Part shown: one piece after another, positions 27,778-37,089 of the stretch
Position numbering within the stretch: position 1 is the first letter of the stretch
Layout: each line of letters begins with the position of its first letter
Assembly: GCA_963727075.1 (NCBI GenBank)
Contig: CAVSET010000005.1
Location: forward strand, 124,001-188,000
DNA: 64,000 nucleotides
Source of the DNA: Bog-756 sp963727075
Lineage (GTDB): Bacteria > Actinomycetota > Acidimicrobiia > Acidimicrobiales > RAAP-2
Direction: 5' to 3'
Made by a program: the position numbers and the translations under genes
Notes under the pieces: model-generated
Database searches by the model: none
Seen by the model: only the letters and a program-made list of their open reading frames with translations
Told to the model about the DNA's origin: nothing

Positions 27778-29055
27778 TTGGGGGCGCGATTGAAGCCTGA
27801 TGAGATACGAGCAGTCGGAGGCCTGGCGACGGGCATGCTGGCCGAGGCCGTCTCGCACGTCGAAGATGTGCATCGCGCCATCGCCACCAGGGCCTTTTCG
27901 TTGACCGATCCGGTGAGCGCTCCGGTCCGGCTCATGCACGAGGTCATCATCTGCGGTGTCTACGCTGCGATCCGAGGGAGTGGCCTCATCGCTGGCATGG
28001 CCGCCACGGAACTATTCGGCGCTGCAGGCGGATCGGCGCTTCCGGCCGGATCCACCGCCCGCGGCAATCTGGCTCTGGCGGCGTTGAACGCCACCCTAGG
28101 AGATGAACTCGCTGAGCAGGGGAGCCCGTTGGCAATCCCGATGGCTGTCAGGCGGGACCGGTCAAACGTCGCCATTGAGCGTGATGCCCTGGGAGACGTC
28201 TTCTTGGGGGCGACACCGAAGGTGGCCGTCTTCCTGCACGGGTTGGGTGAGACCGAGGAGTCCTGGCGGTTGCACGCAGATCGCCAGGGCCCTCATGGAG
28301 AGTCGACTTATGGCTCTCGACTCGCTGAAGATCTCGGATACACCCCTGTCTATCTCCGCTACAACACCGGTCTCCACATCTCGGAGAACGGTCGACGCCT
28401 TGCCGCACTCCTGGAAGACCTCGTCTACGCCTGGCCGGCAACAGTCACCGAATTGCTCCTAGTGGGCCACTCGATGGGAGGCCTTGTCGCCCGCAGTGCG
28501 TGCCACCAGGCGTGGGTGAATGGAGGCTCGTGGGTCTCCGCGGTACGTCACATGTTCTATCTAGGCACCCCACACCTGGGCGCGGGGTTGGAGCAGTGGA
28601 TCAGTGAACTCAGTTCCGTACTCGGTAGGCTCGATGTGGCTCGCCCGCTGGCCTCGGTGCTCGAGCGACGCAGCGCGGGGATCAAAGATCTTCGTGCTGG
28701 CTACCTCCTCGATGGCGATTGGCGTGTTCCCGGCGAGTGGGAGGATCACCAATACGAAGACGTTCCGCTGCTCCCCTGGGCTCATCACTATGCGATCAGC
28801 GCCACGGTGGCTGTGAGCCGCCACAACCCGCTTGGACGATTGATGGGCGACCTTCTCGTCCAACCCGCCAGTGCTCGAGGCCGAGCTCGCAACGGTAGAC
28901 ACATTCCGTTCCCCGACGACCACAAGCGCCACTTCGAAGGCCTTCACCATTTCCGCCTTCTCAACGATCCATCCGTCTACGAAGCAATGCGCAAGTGGCT
29001 CGATCCCGCATCTTCGGCACAACCCGAAGCCCGCTCCATCCTTACCAAGGCGTAA
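27778..29055 (+). CDS. Alpha/beta hydrolase (lipase-like)
   Basis: Up to 425 residues; the first residues are uncertain because the candidates are TTG codons at 27778 and 27790. The N-terminal 120 residues are helical. The hydrolase core follows: VAVFLHGLGETEESW (oxyanion strand), then LLLVGHSMGGLVARSA with the nucleophile Ser, and a late GLHHFRLL His candidate. Overall it resembles PGAP1/triacylglycerol-lipase-type hydrolases. With the patatin upstream it likely acts on cellular or storage lipids. Confidence 0.85.
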   Translation: MGARLKPDEIRAVGGLATGMLAEAVSHVEDVHRAIATRAFSLTDPVSAPVRLMHEVIICGVYAAIRGSGLIAGMAATELFGAAGGSALPAGSTARGNLALAALNATLGDELAEQGSPLAIPMAVRRDRSNVAIERDALGDVFLGATPKVAVFLHGLGETEESWRLHADRQGPHGESTYGSRLAEDLGYTPVYLRYNTGLHISENGRRLAALLEDLVYAWPATVTELLLVGHSMGGLVARSACHQAWVNGGSWVSAVRHMFYLGTPHLGAGLEQWISELSSVLGRLDVARPLASVLERRSAGIKDLRAGYLLDGDWRVPGEWEDHQYEDVPLLPWAHHYAISATVAVSRHNPLGRLMGDLLVQPASARGRARNGRHIPFPDDHKRHFEGLHHFRLLNDPSVYEAMRKWLDPASSAQPEARSILTKA

Positions 29056-29186
29056 ATCGAGCACTCATCGTCAGGCAAACGAAAGAGGTGGGGCCGGTAT
29101 CGTCCCTCCGGCGTCGTCGTCGGAGCGGTGCCCAGCTTCGGAGGCATGTCCTCCGCGATCCGTCAAGTATGGAGGAACGGATCGGA

Positions 29187-30076
29187 TCACTCCCGGTGTG
29201 GCCCGTAAGACAACAACCGCGCACAGATGACTCGCTTCGCCACTAACCAGCTATTGCAAGTGGCTTCATGGCCGCCGAAGGACGCCTCGACCCCTGGGTC
29301 TATCCCCTGCCAACACTTACACGGGTGATCTGCCCCCTGGATTGACCCCTCCTCGTCCTGGGCGACCGACTGCTTCAGGTGTTCGTCGAAGAAGGCGGGG
29401 ATGCGTCGGCGGGCGTCAAGTGCGGAGCTCTCGTGGAACTGCGCGCCGGAGAGCTTGGCCAGGATCTTGATGATCAGCGAAGCTTCTGCGGGATCGTGAT
29501 TATTGAGGAAGGAGTGCCCGGCGTCGGCATCGACCTTGACGTCGTGCTCGATTCCGTTGGCGCGCAACGCCCGTTCCAGACGGCCCGGGGCCCTGTGCAG
29601 TGAACGATCCTTGGCGCCGAAGCTACCGATCACCGGGCAGGCGCCCCGCAGGACGTCCTCGGCGTCTTTCGGTACTGCGCCGTAGTTGACGCTCGACGCG
29701 AAGAATCCCTGTCGGTGGCCAGCAGGAGAGCGAATCCACCTCCCATGCAGAAGCCGATCACACCATCCGCCCAGTGCAGTCTGGTCGGTCAGCCAGCCAG
29801 GCCCGAGTGGCCTCCAGGTCTTCGAAGGTCCGACCCTCGCGGGCGAGAGCGTCTCTGATCACCGCTCACATGCATCGGAGCCTGTTGCCCCCGTGATAGA
29901 GGTCCGGGGCCGCGGCCAGGTATCCCGCACTCGCCAACCAGTCCGCCTGTCTTCGCAGGTCGGTGCTCATCCCGAATGCATCGTGAATGACGACGACGCC
30001 GGGCCAGGTTGCCCCGCCGGTCGGCACGGCCACATAGGCCGGAAGCACGCCGCCAGTCGGTCTCGACGTCGGTCAT
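29187..30076 (-). pseudogene. Dienelactone hydrolase family, multiply disrupted
   Basis: A recognisable DLH gene read from ATG 30076 (TDVET), then LPAYVAVPTGG, WPGVVVIHDAFGMSTDLRRQ, YLAAAPDLYHGG, VIGFCMGGGFALLL (nucleophile Cys), VNYGAVPKDAEDVL, IGSFGAKDRSL and DADAGHSFLNNHD (catalytic His). The pieces lie in different frames. There is an extra base near 30055, an in-frame TGA at 29866-29868, and missing bases near 29763 and 29707. The C-terminus runs on beyond the usual DEHL end. Two or more frame changes plus a nonsense codon make real decay more likely here than in the other split genes, though poor sequence quality is possible. Confidence 0.75.
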
Positions 30077-30219
30077 GGTTCCATGATGACCTGGAACATC
30101 ACAATGTGCACAAGCCCGCCGGAAGCATCTCCCTTCACCAGCCGACGGGCCATCAACGACGCTCGGGCAGGGTCGTTCGGCCCTAGTACTCGAGTCACGA
30201 TGATGACCACGATTGGAAG

Positions 30220-30594
30220 GTGGCAACCACCCTGGCCTATCTTGCTGCAGCGATCGTGGCTCTTTGGGGGGTTGCTCATGCGATCCCCACACGGCAAGTG
30301 CTTGCGGGATTCAAGCCGATCACCCAGGACAATCGGCGAGTGGTGCTTCAGGAGTGGATGGCCGAAGCCTTCACGATGTGGGGTCTGGCGGCCTTGGTAG
30401 TCGCCGCGACACTTGTCGGCGGGGCCGGCATCCCCACGACTGAGTGGGTCTACCGGATCGCTGCCGGGATTCTAGTTGCCATAGCAGTGCTCACGAGCTT
30501 CACGGGTTCCCGCACACCGGTTATCTGGTTCAAGGTTTGTCCCGTGTTGCAGATCGGTTCCGCGGGCCTATTGGTAACGGCAAGTCTGCTGTAG
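30220..30594 (+). CDS. Small integral membrane protein, unknown function
   Basis: A 124-residue protein with about four hydrophobic segments (LAYLAAAIVALWGVAHA, AFTMWGLAALVVAATLVGGAG, IAAGILVAIAVLTSFTG, VLQIGSAGLLVTASLL) separated by short polar loops. I do not recognise the family. The start is a GTG with GGAAG just before it. It is divergent from the disrupted dienelactone hydrolase. Confidence 0.65.
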   Translation: MATTLAYLAAAIVALWGVAHAIPTRQVLAGFKPITQDNRRVVLQEWMAEAFTMWGLAALVVAATLVGGAGIPTTEWVYRIAAGILVAIAVLTSFTGSRTPVIWFKVCPVLQIGSAGLLVTASLL

Positions 30595-30937
30595 ACAGTG
30601 ACGCTCCGATCGAGGGGTCAGCCTCGATCGCCCTCCACGCCTCATCCGGCTTCGCCCGCTCCTACCGGGTGTTGAGCCGGCAGGTCGTGAAGCCCGAGGG
30701 CCCGAGAGTCGTCCGGCTGGGCCGAGCGGGGGGATCCTGTCGTGAAGCCGGAGTGCTGAGGCACACAGCACGACACCGGCCCGATCAGACGCCGTGACGG
30801 ACAGTGCGAGGTGCCCTGAGCCAATGGCGAGGTCGGGGCCACGGAAGGCCCGGCCCACGGGGGACGTCGGAAATATGGACCTTTGGCCCTTCACCTCGAC
30901 CGCAATATGGTTGAGAGTCTCGGGTGGAGGAGTGACC

Positions 30938-31930
30938 ATGGAATCTCGACTCGGGTCAGATGACGGTGAGACGTCTGGATCTGCTCTAGGCGGCGGAGCT
31001 GTTCGAATCCGCAACATGACGAAGTCCTACGGGGACACCCCGGCCGTGCAAGGGATTGACCTGGACATCGATCGGGGCGAGATCTTCGCCCTGTTAGGAC
31101 CCAACGGAGCGGGAAAGACCACGATCGTCGAGATATTGGAGGGCTACAGGACACGAGATGGAGGCGACGTATCGGTTCTGGGTCTCGATCCAGGACGTGA
31201 CCGGGTTCATCTGCAGAGTCAGGTTGGCATCGTGCTCCAATCGACCGGGGTCGAACGATACTTAACAGTTCTCGAATCCGTCACGATGTTCAGCACCTTC
31301 TATCCCCATCCCCGACACGTGGGCGATGTGATTGAACTCGTTGGCCTGACGCCGAAACGCAATGAGAGAGTGATCAGCCTTTCGGGGGGACAGCAGCGCC
31401 GACTGGATGTTGCAATCGCACTTGTGGGCGATCCGGAGTTGCTCTTTCTCGACGAGCCGACCACTGGGTTCGACCCCTCCGCCCGCCACGAAGCCTGGGA
31501 CGTCATTGCGAGCCTGGCATCGCTGGGCAAGACGGTGATCCTTACGACTCACTACATGGACGAGGCACAGTACCTGGCCGACCGGGTGGCGATACTTGTC
31601 GATGGGCGCATAATCGCCTGCGGTACGCCCTCCACACTTGGTCAACGTGATCGGGCGACTGCAACCATTCGTTACCGACTCCCCGTCGGGCTGGACTCTC
31701 CCTCAAGGTTCGGGAGTTCCTCCCGCTCCGATGGATTCGTTGAGATGCGAGTGGACGACGCTGTCGCCACACTTCACGAGCTGACAGGGTGGGCGATCGC
31801 CAACGACGTGGACTTGGATGGACTCGAGGTGTCGAGACCCTCATTAGAGGATGTGTATCTTTCGCTGACGGATCCCACTTCAAACGATGTTGCAGCAGTA
31901 CGCCCTGTCCTACGATCAGGAAGTACGTGA
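30938..31930 (+). CDS. ABC transporter ATP-binding protein (DrrA-like)
   Basis: 330 residues from ATG 30938, which follows GGAGG at seven bases; upstream in-frame codons have no such site. The nucleotide-binding domain is complete: Walker A LLGPNGAGKTT, Q-loop VLQSTG, signature LSGGQQRRLDVA, Walker B ELLFLDEPTTGFDP and H-loop LTTHYMDEA. The C-terminal domain carries the LEDVYLSLT helix typical of DrrA-type drug/lipid exporters. It powers the permease encoded immediately downstream. Confidence 0.93.
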   Translation: MESRLGSDDGETSGSALGGGAVRIRNMTKSYGDTPAVQGIDLDIDRGEIFALLGPNGAGKTTIVEILEGYRTRDGGDVSVLGLDPGRDRVHLQSQVGIVLQSTGVERYLTVLESVTMFSTFYPHPRHVGDVIELVGLTPKRNERVISLSGGQQRRLDVAIALVGDPELLFLDEPTTGFDPSARHEAWDVIASLASLGKTVILTTHYMDEAQYLADRVAILVDGRIIACGTPSTLGQRDRATATIRYRLPVGLDSPSRFGSSSRSDGFVEMRVDDAVATLHELTGWAIANDVDLDGLEVSRPSLEDVYLSLTDPTSNDVAAVRPVLRSGST

Positions 31931-31937
31931 CGGTTCG

Positions 31938-32708
31938 ATGCGCACAGTCACCCTGACCCTGCTGCAAATTCGCTACGTCAACAAGGCGTTCTGGCGCAAT
32001 CCATCCTCCGCCTTCTTCACATTTGCCTTCCCGCTCATGTTCTTGGTGATCTTCACATCGCTGCTCGGGCATTACACGCTTCACATCGGATCACACACGA
32101 TCAAGTCGTCTACCTACTATGTCGCGGCGATGGCCTGTTTCGCAGTCATCACATCCTGTTACATGAACATGGCCATCGCCATCACGTTTCAGCGTGAGGC
32201 CGGTGTCCTGAAGCGGATTGATGGGTCACCACTGCCAAGCGGCTCCTTCCTAGGTGCCCGAATAGTTCACGCCATGATGATGTCCGTCGTGCTGGTTGCC
32301 ATTACCGCCACGTTTGGTCGGGTACTCTACGGCGCCGACATACCCACTGGGGTAACACTGATGCGATTTCTCATCGCGCTCGCCGTCGGTGCGGCGGCGT
32401 TCTGTGCATTGGGTCTGGCGATCACTTCGGTCATTCCGAACGCCGATGCATCGGGGCCGATCGTGAACGCGAGCATCATGCCGCTCCTCTTTCTGTCCGG
32501 AATATTCATCGCATTTGATTCGAACACCCCTGGCTGGATTCTCTGGGTAGCCCGCCTCTTTCCAGTTAGACATTTCGCTCTCGGAATGCAGTCCGGGTTC
32601 CTAGGCACTCCATTCGACTGGACCGACGTGCTCATTGTCGCCGCGTGGGGAGTGGCCGGGCTCCTGTTCGCCGTGCGCTTCTTCAGTTGGGAACCGAGGA
32701 CCGGATAG
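31938..32708 (+). CDS. ABC-2 type permease (DrrB-like)
   Basis: 256 residues with six membrane helices and the ABC-2 layout: amphipathic N-terminus LQIRYVNKAFWRNPSS, first helix FFTFAFPLMFLVIFTSLLG, cytoplasmic QREAGVLKRIDGSPLP, and a C-terminal helix before FFSWEPRTG. ATG 31938 is seven bases after the ATPase stop. An in-frame ATG at 31887 would overlap the ATPase gene by 44 bases and cannot be ruled out. Together they form an exporter for a drug or lipid-like substrate. Confidence 0.88.
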   Translation: MRTVTLTLLQIRYVNKAFWRNPSSAFFTFAFPLMFLVIFTSLLGHYTLHIGSHTIKSSTYYVAAMACFAVITSCYMNMAIAITFQREAGVLKRIDGSPLPSGSFLGARIVHAMMMSVVLVAITATFGRVLYGADIPTGVTLMRFLIALAVGAAAFCALGLAITSVIPNADASGPIVNASIMPLLFLSGIFIAFDSNTPGWILWVARLFPVRHFALGMQSGFLGTPFDWTDVLIVAAWGVAGLLFAVRFFSWEPRTG

Positions 32709-32907
32709 CCAGCTCCAGCGCCAAGTGCTCTCAGGACTCCACCAATTGGGTCCGCCTACCTCCGACCGCCGGCTTCTTCGCATGCCCGTCCCGCCGCGTG
32801 TGGCGGTTCTGGGGTCGCCGGGCAAGGCGTCTCCTTTCTCTCGTGTTCCTCGGACCATGCGCCTCACAAGACCTGAACCTCGCATTGGCAAGGGCCGCTG
32901 AGCTTGC

Positions 32908-32997
32908 CTCAGCTCTGGAGGTTGAGGACCAGGCTTTGTGATCTCAACCAGCGGCGATAAAGGACCACCTGCCTATCTCAGCCTCTAAGCTGAGAAC
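32908..32997. repeat. Two hairpin repeats with shared tail
   Basis: A one-mismatch copy at 32908-32929 (right arm GTTGAG) followed by GACCAGGCTTTGTGATCTCAACC, then an exact-arm copy with a six-base loop at 32977-32997. They lie in the gap between the ABC permease and the pirin gene. The tail GACCAGGCTTT matches that after the copy at 60632. The rest of the 32709-33219 gap holds nothing I can assign. Confidence 0.75.
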
Positions 32998-33219
32998 AAG
33001 CATCGAATCCTCATCGGGGCCGCACCGGTTCGAGGATCCGGCTAGACCGGAGATCAAGAAGTGCCGAAGGATGCGACTACTGCTGAACCGAGCGAACCGA
33101 CCCAGCCGGGCATCCGTGAACGTCTCGAAGAAGGACCCTTTTTGCGGCAACGGTTACCGTGGTGGGCTCCCACGTGGCGCCATCGGAGTCTGACTCTCCA
33201 CTGATAAGGAAGTACGCGC

Positions 33220-34239
33220 ATGACCGACCCCATCATCCGTACGCTGTCACTCGGGTTCCCCTGGATGACGGAGGACCCCTTCCTGTTCTGCGTGCACCAT
33301 GTGGATCACTATCCCGCGGGCAATGAGCACATGGGGCCGGTCGCCTCGATCGAGGCCCGAGACATCGGCATGGACTTCTCCGGGGCGGACGGCTGGAGCA
33401 TGTACCACGGCAGCATCGTCCCCGGCTTCCCACAGCACCCACACCGAGGATTCGAGACCGTGACCTTCATGAGGCAAGGGACGATCGACCACTCGGACTC
33501 GCTGGGTGCCACCGCCCGGTTCGGAGGCGGTGATGCGCAGTGGCTCACCGCCGGCAGGGGGATCGTCCACTGCGAGATGATGCCGCTGCTGAACCGGACG
33601 GGGCCGAACCCTACGGAGCTGTTCCAGATCTGGCTGAACCTTCCGGCGGCCCAGAAGATGGTCGACCCATACTTCACGATGCTCTGGCGAGAAGAGCTCC
33701 CTGAGGTAGTGGTCAAGGACGATGCTGGGCGCACCGTCGAAGTGTCTGTTGTGGCAGGACCGTTCGGAGATGCCGTGCCGTTACCGCCGCCTCCCGATTC
33801 CTGGGCGTCACAACCCGACTCCGAGATTGCCATCTGGCAGGCACGGTTCGAACCCGGAGCGCAGCTGACCCTTCCGGCTACCGCCCACTCCGAGACGGTC
33901 CGAACCATGTACGTCTTTGTTGGAGCCGTCGGCGTTGGTGGTACTACGTTGCCGGCGCCGGTTGGTGCAGTGCTCCGTACGGACTCTCCGCTGAAGGTGA
34001 CGGCCGGGAGCGAGGGTTCCGAGATCCTGATCCTCCAGGGAAAGCCGATCGGTGAGCCAGTCGCTCAGTACGGTCCGTTCGTGATGAACGACCGGGCGGG
34101 GATCGATCAGGCGTTCAGTGACTACCAGCGAACCGGCTTCGGCGGGTGGCCTTGGCCAACCGATGACCCCGTGCATCCGGCAGACTCCGGTCGATTCGCC
34201 GTCCACCCGGACGGTCACTCGGAGCACCCGGACGAATAG
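33220..34239 (+). CDS. Pirin family protein
   Basis: A 339-residue bicupin of the pirin family. The metal site of the N-terminal cupin is visible as FPQHPHRGFETVTF and HSDSLG, with TAGRGIVHCEM nearby; the C-terminal cupin follows. AGGAAG precedes the ATG. Bacterial pirins bind iron and some have quercetinase activity or modulate metabolic enzymes; the role here is not indicated by neighbours. The gene is flanked by hairpin-repeat clusters on both sides. Confidence 0.9.
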   Translation: MTDPIIRTLSLGFPWMTEDPFLFCVHHVDHYPAGNEHMGPVASIEARDIGMDFSGADGWSMYHGSIVPGFPQHPHRGFETVTFMRQGTIDHSDSLGATARFGGGDAQWLTAGRGIVHCEMMPLLNRTGPNPTELFQIWLNLPAAQKMVDPYFTMLWREELPEVVVKDDAGRTVEVSVVAGPFGDAVPLPPPPDSWASQPDSEIAIWQARFEPGAQLTLPATAHSETVRTMYVFVGAVGVGGTTLPAPVGAVLRTDSPLKVTAGSEGSEILILQGKPIGEPVAQYGPFVMNDRAGIDQAFSDYQRTGFGGWPWPTDDPVHPADSGRFAVHPDGHSEHPDE

Positions 34240-34290
34240 TCCCAGAGCGTTCGCCATGGCGCCTACGCGGCCCCCAGGACCTCGCGGGTC

Positions 34291-34493
34291 CTCAGCTGAC
34301 GGAGCTGAGGCGGCCGCCCAATAAGGCGGTACCTCGGACACAGCGGCGATCGTTCGCGCCACCAACTCAGCCCTATGGGCTGAGTTCGATATTCAGGGAG
34401 TTCTTCAGCCAGCGGAGCTGAGGACCGAGAGCGCAGCGTTGCACGTCGAGAACGCGGCGGGACCCAAAGCAGCTCAGGCTTCAGTCTGAGGAC
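34291..34493. repeat. Cluster of four hairpin repeats
   Basis: Copies at 34291-34312 (exact), 34366-34387 (exact arms, with two further inner C-G pairs so the loop is only three bases), 34404-34425 (one mismatch, TTCAGC) and a variant at 34473-34493 (CTCAGG/TCTGAG). The cluster fills most of the gap between the pirin stop and the Mut7-C gene and lies directly in the presumed promoter region of the Mut7-C/prim-pol operon. Confidence 0.8.
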
Positions 34494-34591
34494 TGGGTGC
34501 TGTCCTCCTTCCCAAACATGGGGCGCTGGACTCGCACAGCCAGGTCAGGTGGATGAGTTCACGGAGCCCCGGTCACATAGGCTTGGCCGTG

Positions 34592-35347
34592 ATGCCCATC
34601 CGCGTCGAAGTCCGGTTCTTCGGCGGTTTGGACGACCTGCTGCCGCCGAGCCGTCGTGGCCGGCCGATCGCGACCGGGGTGGCCGCCGGCACAACGGTCA
34701 AGGATCTGGCTGAGTCATTCGGCATCCCCCACACCGAAATCGGCGGGATCGTTGTGAACAACGAACCGGTGGACTTTGCCTGCCAACTGCAGGATGGCGA
34801 CCGAGTGAGCGTCTACCCGGCAGGCGAAGTGCCGCCCGGGTCACCGCTCGTGCGGCTGGATCTGCCGTCGCTTCGACCGCCTCGATTCGTACTGGACGTC
34901 CATCTCGGGCGCCTGGCCCGATCCCTGCGGCTCCTCGGTTTCGACTGTGTCTGGCGGAACGACAGCACGGACAAGGAACTGGTGGAGATTTCGGTGGCCG
35001 AGCAGCGGATACTCCTCACCAGGGATCGGGGCATTCTGAAGCGTGCCAAAGTTTCCCATGGCTATCTCGTGAGAGCGACCGACCGTCGTCGACAGATCAT
35101 CGAGGTCCTGGACCGCTTCGACCTGTTCGAGGCGATTTCCCCGTTCGGCCGGTGCCTTGCGTGCAACGGCGTGCTCGAGCCGGTGGCGAAGGCGGACGTG
35201 GAGCACGACCTCCCTCCCCGCACGCGACGGGAGTTCGACGTCTTCCAACGGTGCCCAGAGTGCGACCGAATCTACTGGAAGGGCTCTCACTTCGACCAGC
35301 TGGCCAACCTAGTCGATGACGTCCGCCGAGTCGGAGCGGTGAACTGA
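34592..35347 (+). CDS. Ubiquitin-fold plus Mut7-C RNase domain protein
   Basis: 251 residues from ATG 34592 (an earlier in-frame start at 34553 adds 13 residues). Residues 1-80 are a ubiquitin/ThiS-like beta-grasp domain (RVEVRFFGGLDDLLPP, GDRVSVYPAG). Residues about 95-245 are the Mut7-C domain: a PIN-like fold with FVLDVHLGRLARSLRLLGFD, RILLTRDRGILKRA and a zinc ribbon, CLACNGVLEP paired with CPECDRIYW. Mut7-C proteins are predicted ribonucleases. The next gene starts two bases after this stop, so they are a translation-linked pair. Confidence 0.9.
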   Translation: MPIRVEVRFFGGLDDLLPPSRRGRPIATGVAAGTTVKDLAESFGIPHTEIGGIVVNNEPVDFACQLQDGDRVSVYPAGEVPPGSPLVRLDLPSLRPPRFVLDVHLGRLARSLRLLGFDCVWRNDSTDKELVEISVAEQRILLTRDRGILKRAKVSHGYLVRATDRRRQIIEVLDRFDLFEAISPFGRCLACNGVLEPVAKADVEHDLPPRTRREFDVFQRCPECDRIYWKGSHFDQLANLVDDVRRVGAVN

Positions 35348-35349
35348 CG

Positions 35350-36627
35350 GTGTCCGTTGACGCGGATCAAGCGTTGACGCCGCAGGCCCGAGCGGCCCTC
35401 GAAGCGGTGGCACGCGGGTGGTCGGTGGTCCCGATGCACAGCGTCACGGAGGGACGCTGTGCATGCGGTGACCGGGAGTGCCCGGCGCCAGGAAAGCACC
35501 CCCGCGGTCCCTGGAAGAGGCGCATGATGGAGCCCGCAGGCGTCGAGCAGGTCCGGCGTTGGTGGCGGAGGTGGCCCGAAGCCAACGTTGGCATCGTGAC
35601 CGGAGCGGTCTCCGGGCTCGTGGTGCTCGATGTTGACCCTCGTCACGGGGGTGGAGCGTCGCTTGCCGAACTCGAGGGGGAGCACGGCGATGTGCCGCGT
35701 ACCATCGAGTCGCTCACAGGGGGAGGTGGCCAGCATCTCTACTTCCGCCACCCCGGCGGCAGTGTTCCGTCCCGGCCGATCGCCTCTGGTCTCGACCTCA
35801 AAGGCGACGGCGGGCTTGTAGCCAGCCCGCCAAGCGGACACGTGTCCGGACGCTCCTACGTGTGGGAGTCGGGGTGCGCACCCGACGAAGTTGTGCTGGC
35901 CGACCTCCCCCGGTGGCTCCAAGTCATGGCCCGCGACCCGTCGCCTGCCTCCGCATGGGTGGGCACGGCGCCGCGCCAGAGGCCGGTGCGAACGGCTGGC
36001 GAGCGGGCCGAGTTCACCGAACTCTGGGCCAGGGTTGGCATCCGACTCCGGGCTGGCGACCAGACCTATCTGTGCCCGTTTCACGACGACCACCACCCCT
36101 CGCTGCACATCGATGCCGAGGGCTGCCGCTTCTACTGCTTCGGATGCGGGCGCGGCGGCGGAAGTGGCCGACTGCGCCGTCTGGTGGACGCGCCACGCCG
36201 ACCGATTGCAACTCACCACGAAACCACGGGATTCGCTGCTCCAGGTGCAACAACGATGGTCACACTGTCGGGCACCAATGAAGTCCGGGTAGTGGGAGAC
36301 GCTGTCCACCAGGACGATCTCCTCGGTCTCGCTGGTGGACGACGCCACTACGGCGGTGTGCAGATGGAAACAGTGGCGCGCCTCGTTCCCGAGCCGGGAA
36401 ACGCCGGTGATCCCGGGGCCATCGCCGTGACGATCGACAACCGCAATGTGGGCTACCTCTCTCGAACCGATGCAGCAAAGCATCGCCAGGAGGTCCTCGC
36501 GGCAATCGACCACTCGGGGGAGGCGAGTTGCCATGCAACCATCGTTGGTGGCTGGGAGCGCGAACACGGGGACGTTGGCTACTTCGGCGTGCGTCTCCGT
36601 CTGGGCCTCACAGACGATCTTCGATGA
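35350..36627 (+). CDS. Primase-polymerase / zinc finger / HIRAN fusion protein
   Basis: 425 residues from GTG 35350, two bases after the Mut7-C stop. Residues about 10-195 are a Prim-Pol (archaeo-eukaryotic primase-like) domain: CACGDRECPAPGKHPRGPW, GIVTGAVSGLVVLDVDP with the DxD catalytic pair, GGGGQHLYF with the His, and DLKGDGGLVASPPSGH. Residues about 235-270 form a CHC2-type zinc finger (CPFHDDHHPSLHI, FYCFGCGRGGG). Residues about 300-400 match HIRAN (GVQMETVARLVPEPGNAGDP, NVGYLSRTDA). No helicase domain follows and no phage or plasmid genes are adjacent. It could act on stalled or damaged DNA. The arrangement is the most unusual coding unit in the window. Confidence 0.85.
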   Translation: MSVDADQALTPQARAALEAVARGWSVVPMHSVTEGRCACGDRECPAPGKHPRGPWKRRMMEPAGVEQVRRWWRRWPEANVGIVTGAVSGLVVLDVDPRHGGGASLAELEGEHGDVPRTIESLTGGGGQHLYFRHPGGSVPSRPIASGLDLKGDGGLVASPPSGHVSGRSYVWESGCAPDEVVLADLPRWLQVMARDPSPASAWVGTAPRQRPVRTAGERAEFTELWARVGIRLRAGDQTYLCPFHDDHHPSLHIDAEGCRFYCFGCGRGGGSGRLRRLVDAPRRPIATHHETTGFAAPGATTMVTLSGTNEVRVVGDAVHQDDLLGLAGGRRHYGGVQMETVARLVPEPGNAGDPGAIAVTIDNRNVGYLSRTDAAKHRQEVLAAIDHSGEASCHATIVGGWEREHGDVGYFGVRLRLGLTDDLR

Positions 36628-36793
36628 GGCCACTGCCACTCCCACCTCCTGTCCTGGTCCCAGGCGGGTTCTAGACAACGTCGTTGCTCGGTTCACGAGC
36701 GGCGACAAGGACGGAGGCCCCGGGTGTACCGAAGGTGCAAGTCCCCTTACCGACTTGAACCTCAACCCGAGGCTCTGGGTCAAGTGATCGTGG

Positions 36794-36882
36794 CTCAGCT
36801 TTGGAGGCTGAGGTTGGCCTTGGCGTCACAGCCTGAGAACTCGAGGGCCCGGCGAAGCGGCTCAGCTACGCCAGCTGAGAAC
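36794..36882. repeat. Two exact hairpin repeats
   Basis: Exact copies at 36794-36815 and 36861-36882 lie in the 460-base gap between the prim-pol stop and the WS/DGAT stop (convergent genes). The first is followed by GTTGGCCTTGG, a variant of the common tail. Position and pairing would allow a transcription-end role. Nothing else recognisable was seen in 36628-37089. Confidence 0.8.
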
Positions 36883-37089
36883 GGCACTGGGGCCGCCCGA
36901 CCACAGCCCCAAGCACATGTCACCCCCGCTCAGGACCGACCTGTTCACCTGTCGGCGACATTCTTCAATTCTGCTGGGGCTGGGCCGTCCGACTGAGGTG
37001 GCAACTACCGAGCGATCGATGAGGCCGGTAGCCGTTGAAGAGCTCGACGCACTCCCGGCGGACGATGCCGATGGGAAGCGGGCAGACAG

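Noticed and set aside
35287..36783. A 498-codon minus-strand frame opposite the prim-pol gene
   Set aside because: Codon use and composition fit an antisense shadow; the plus frame carries Prim-Pol, zinc-finger and HIRAN motifs.
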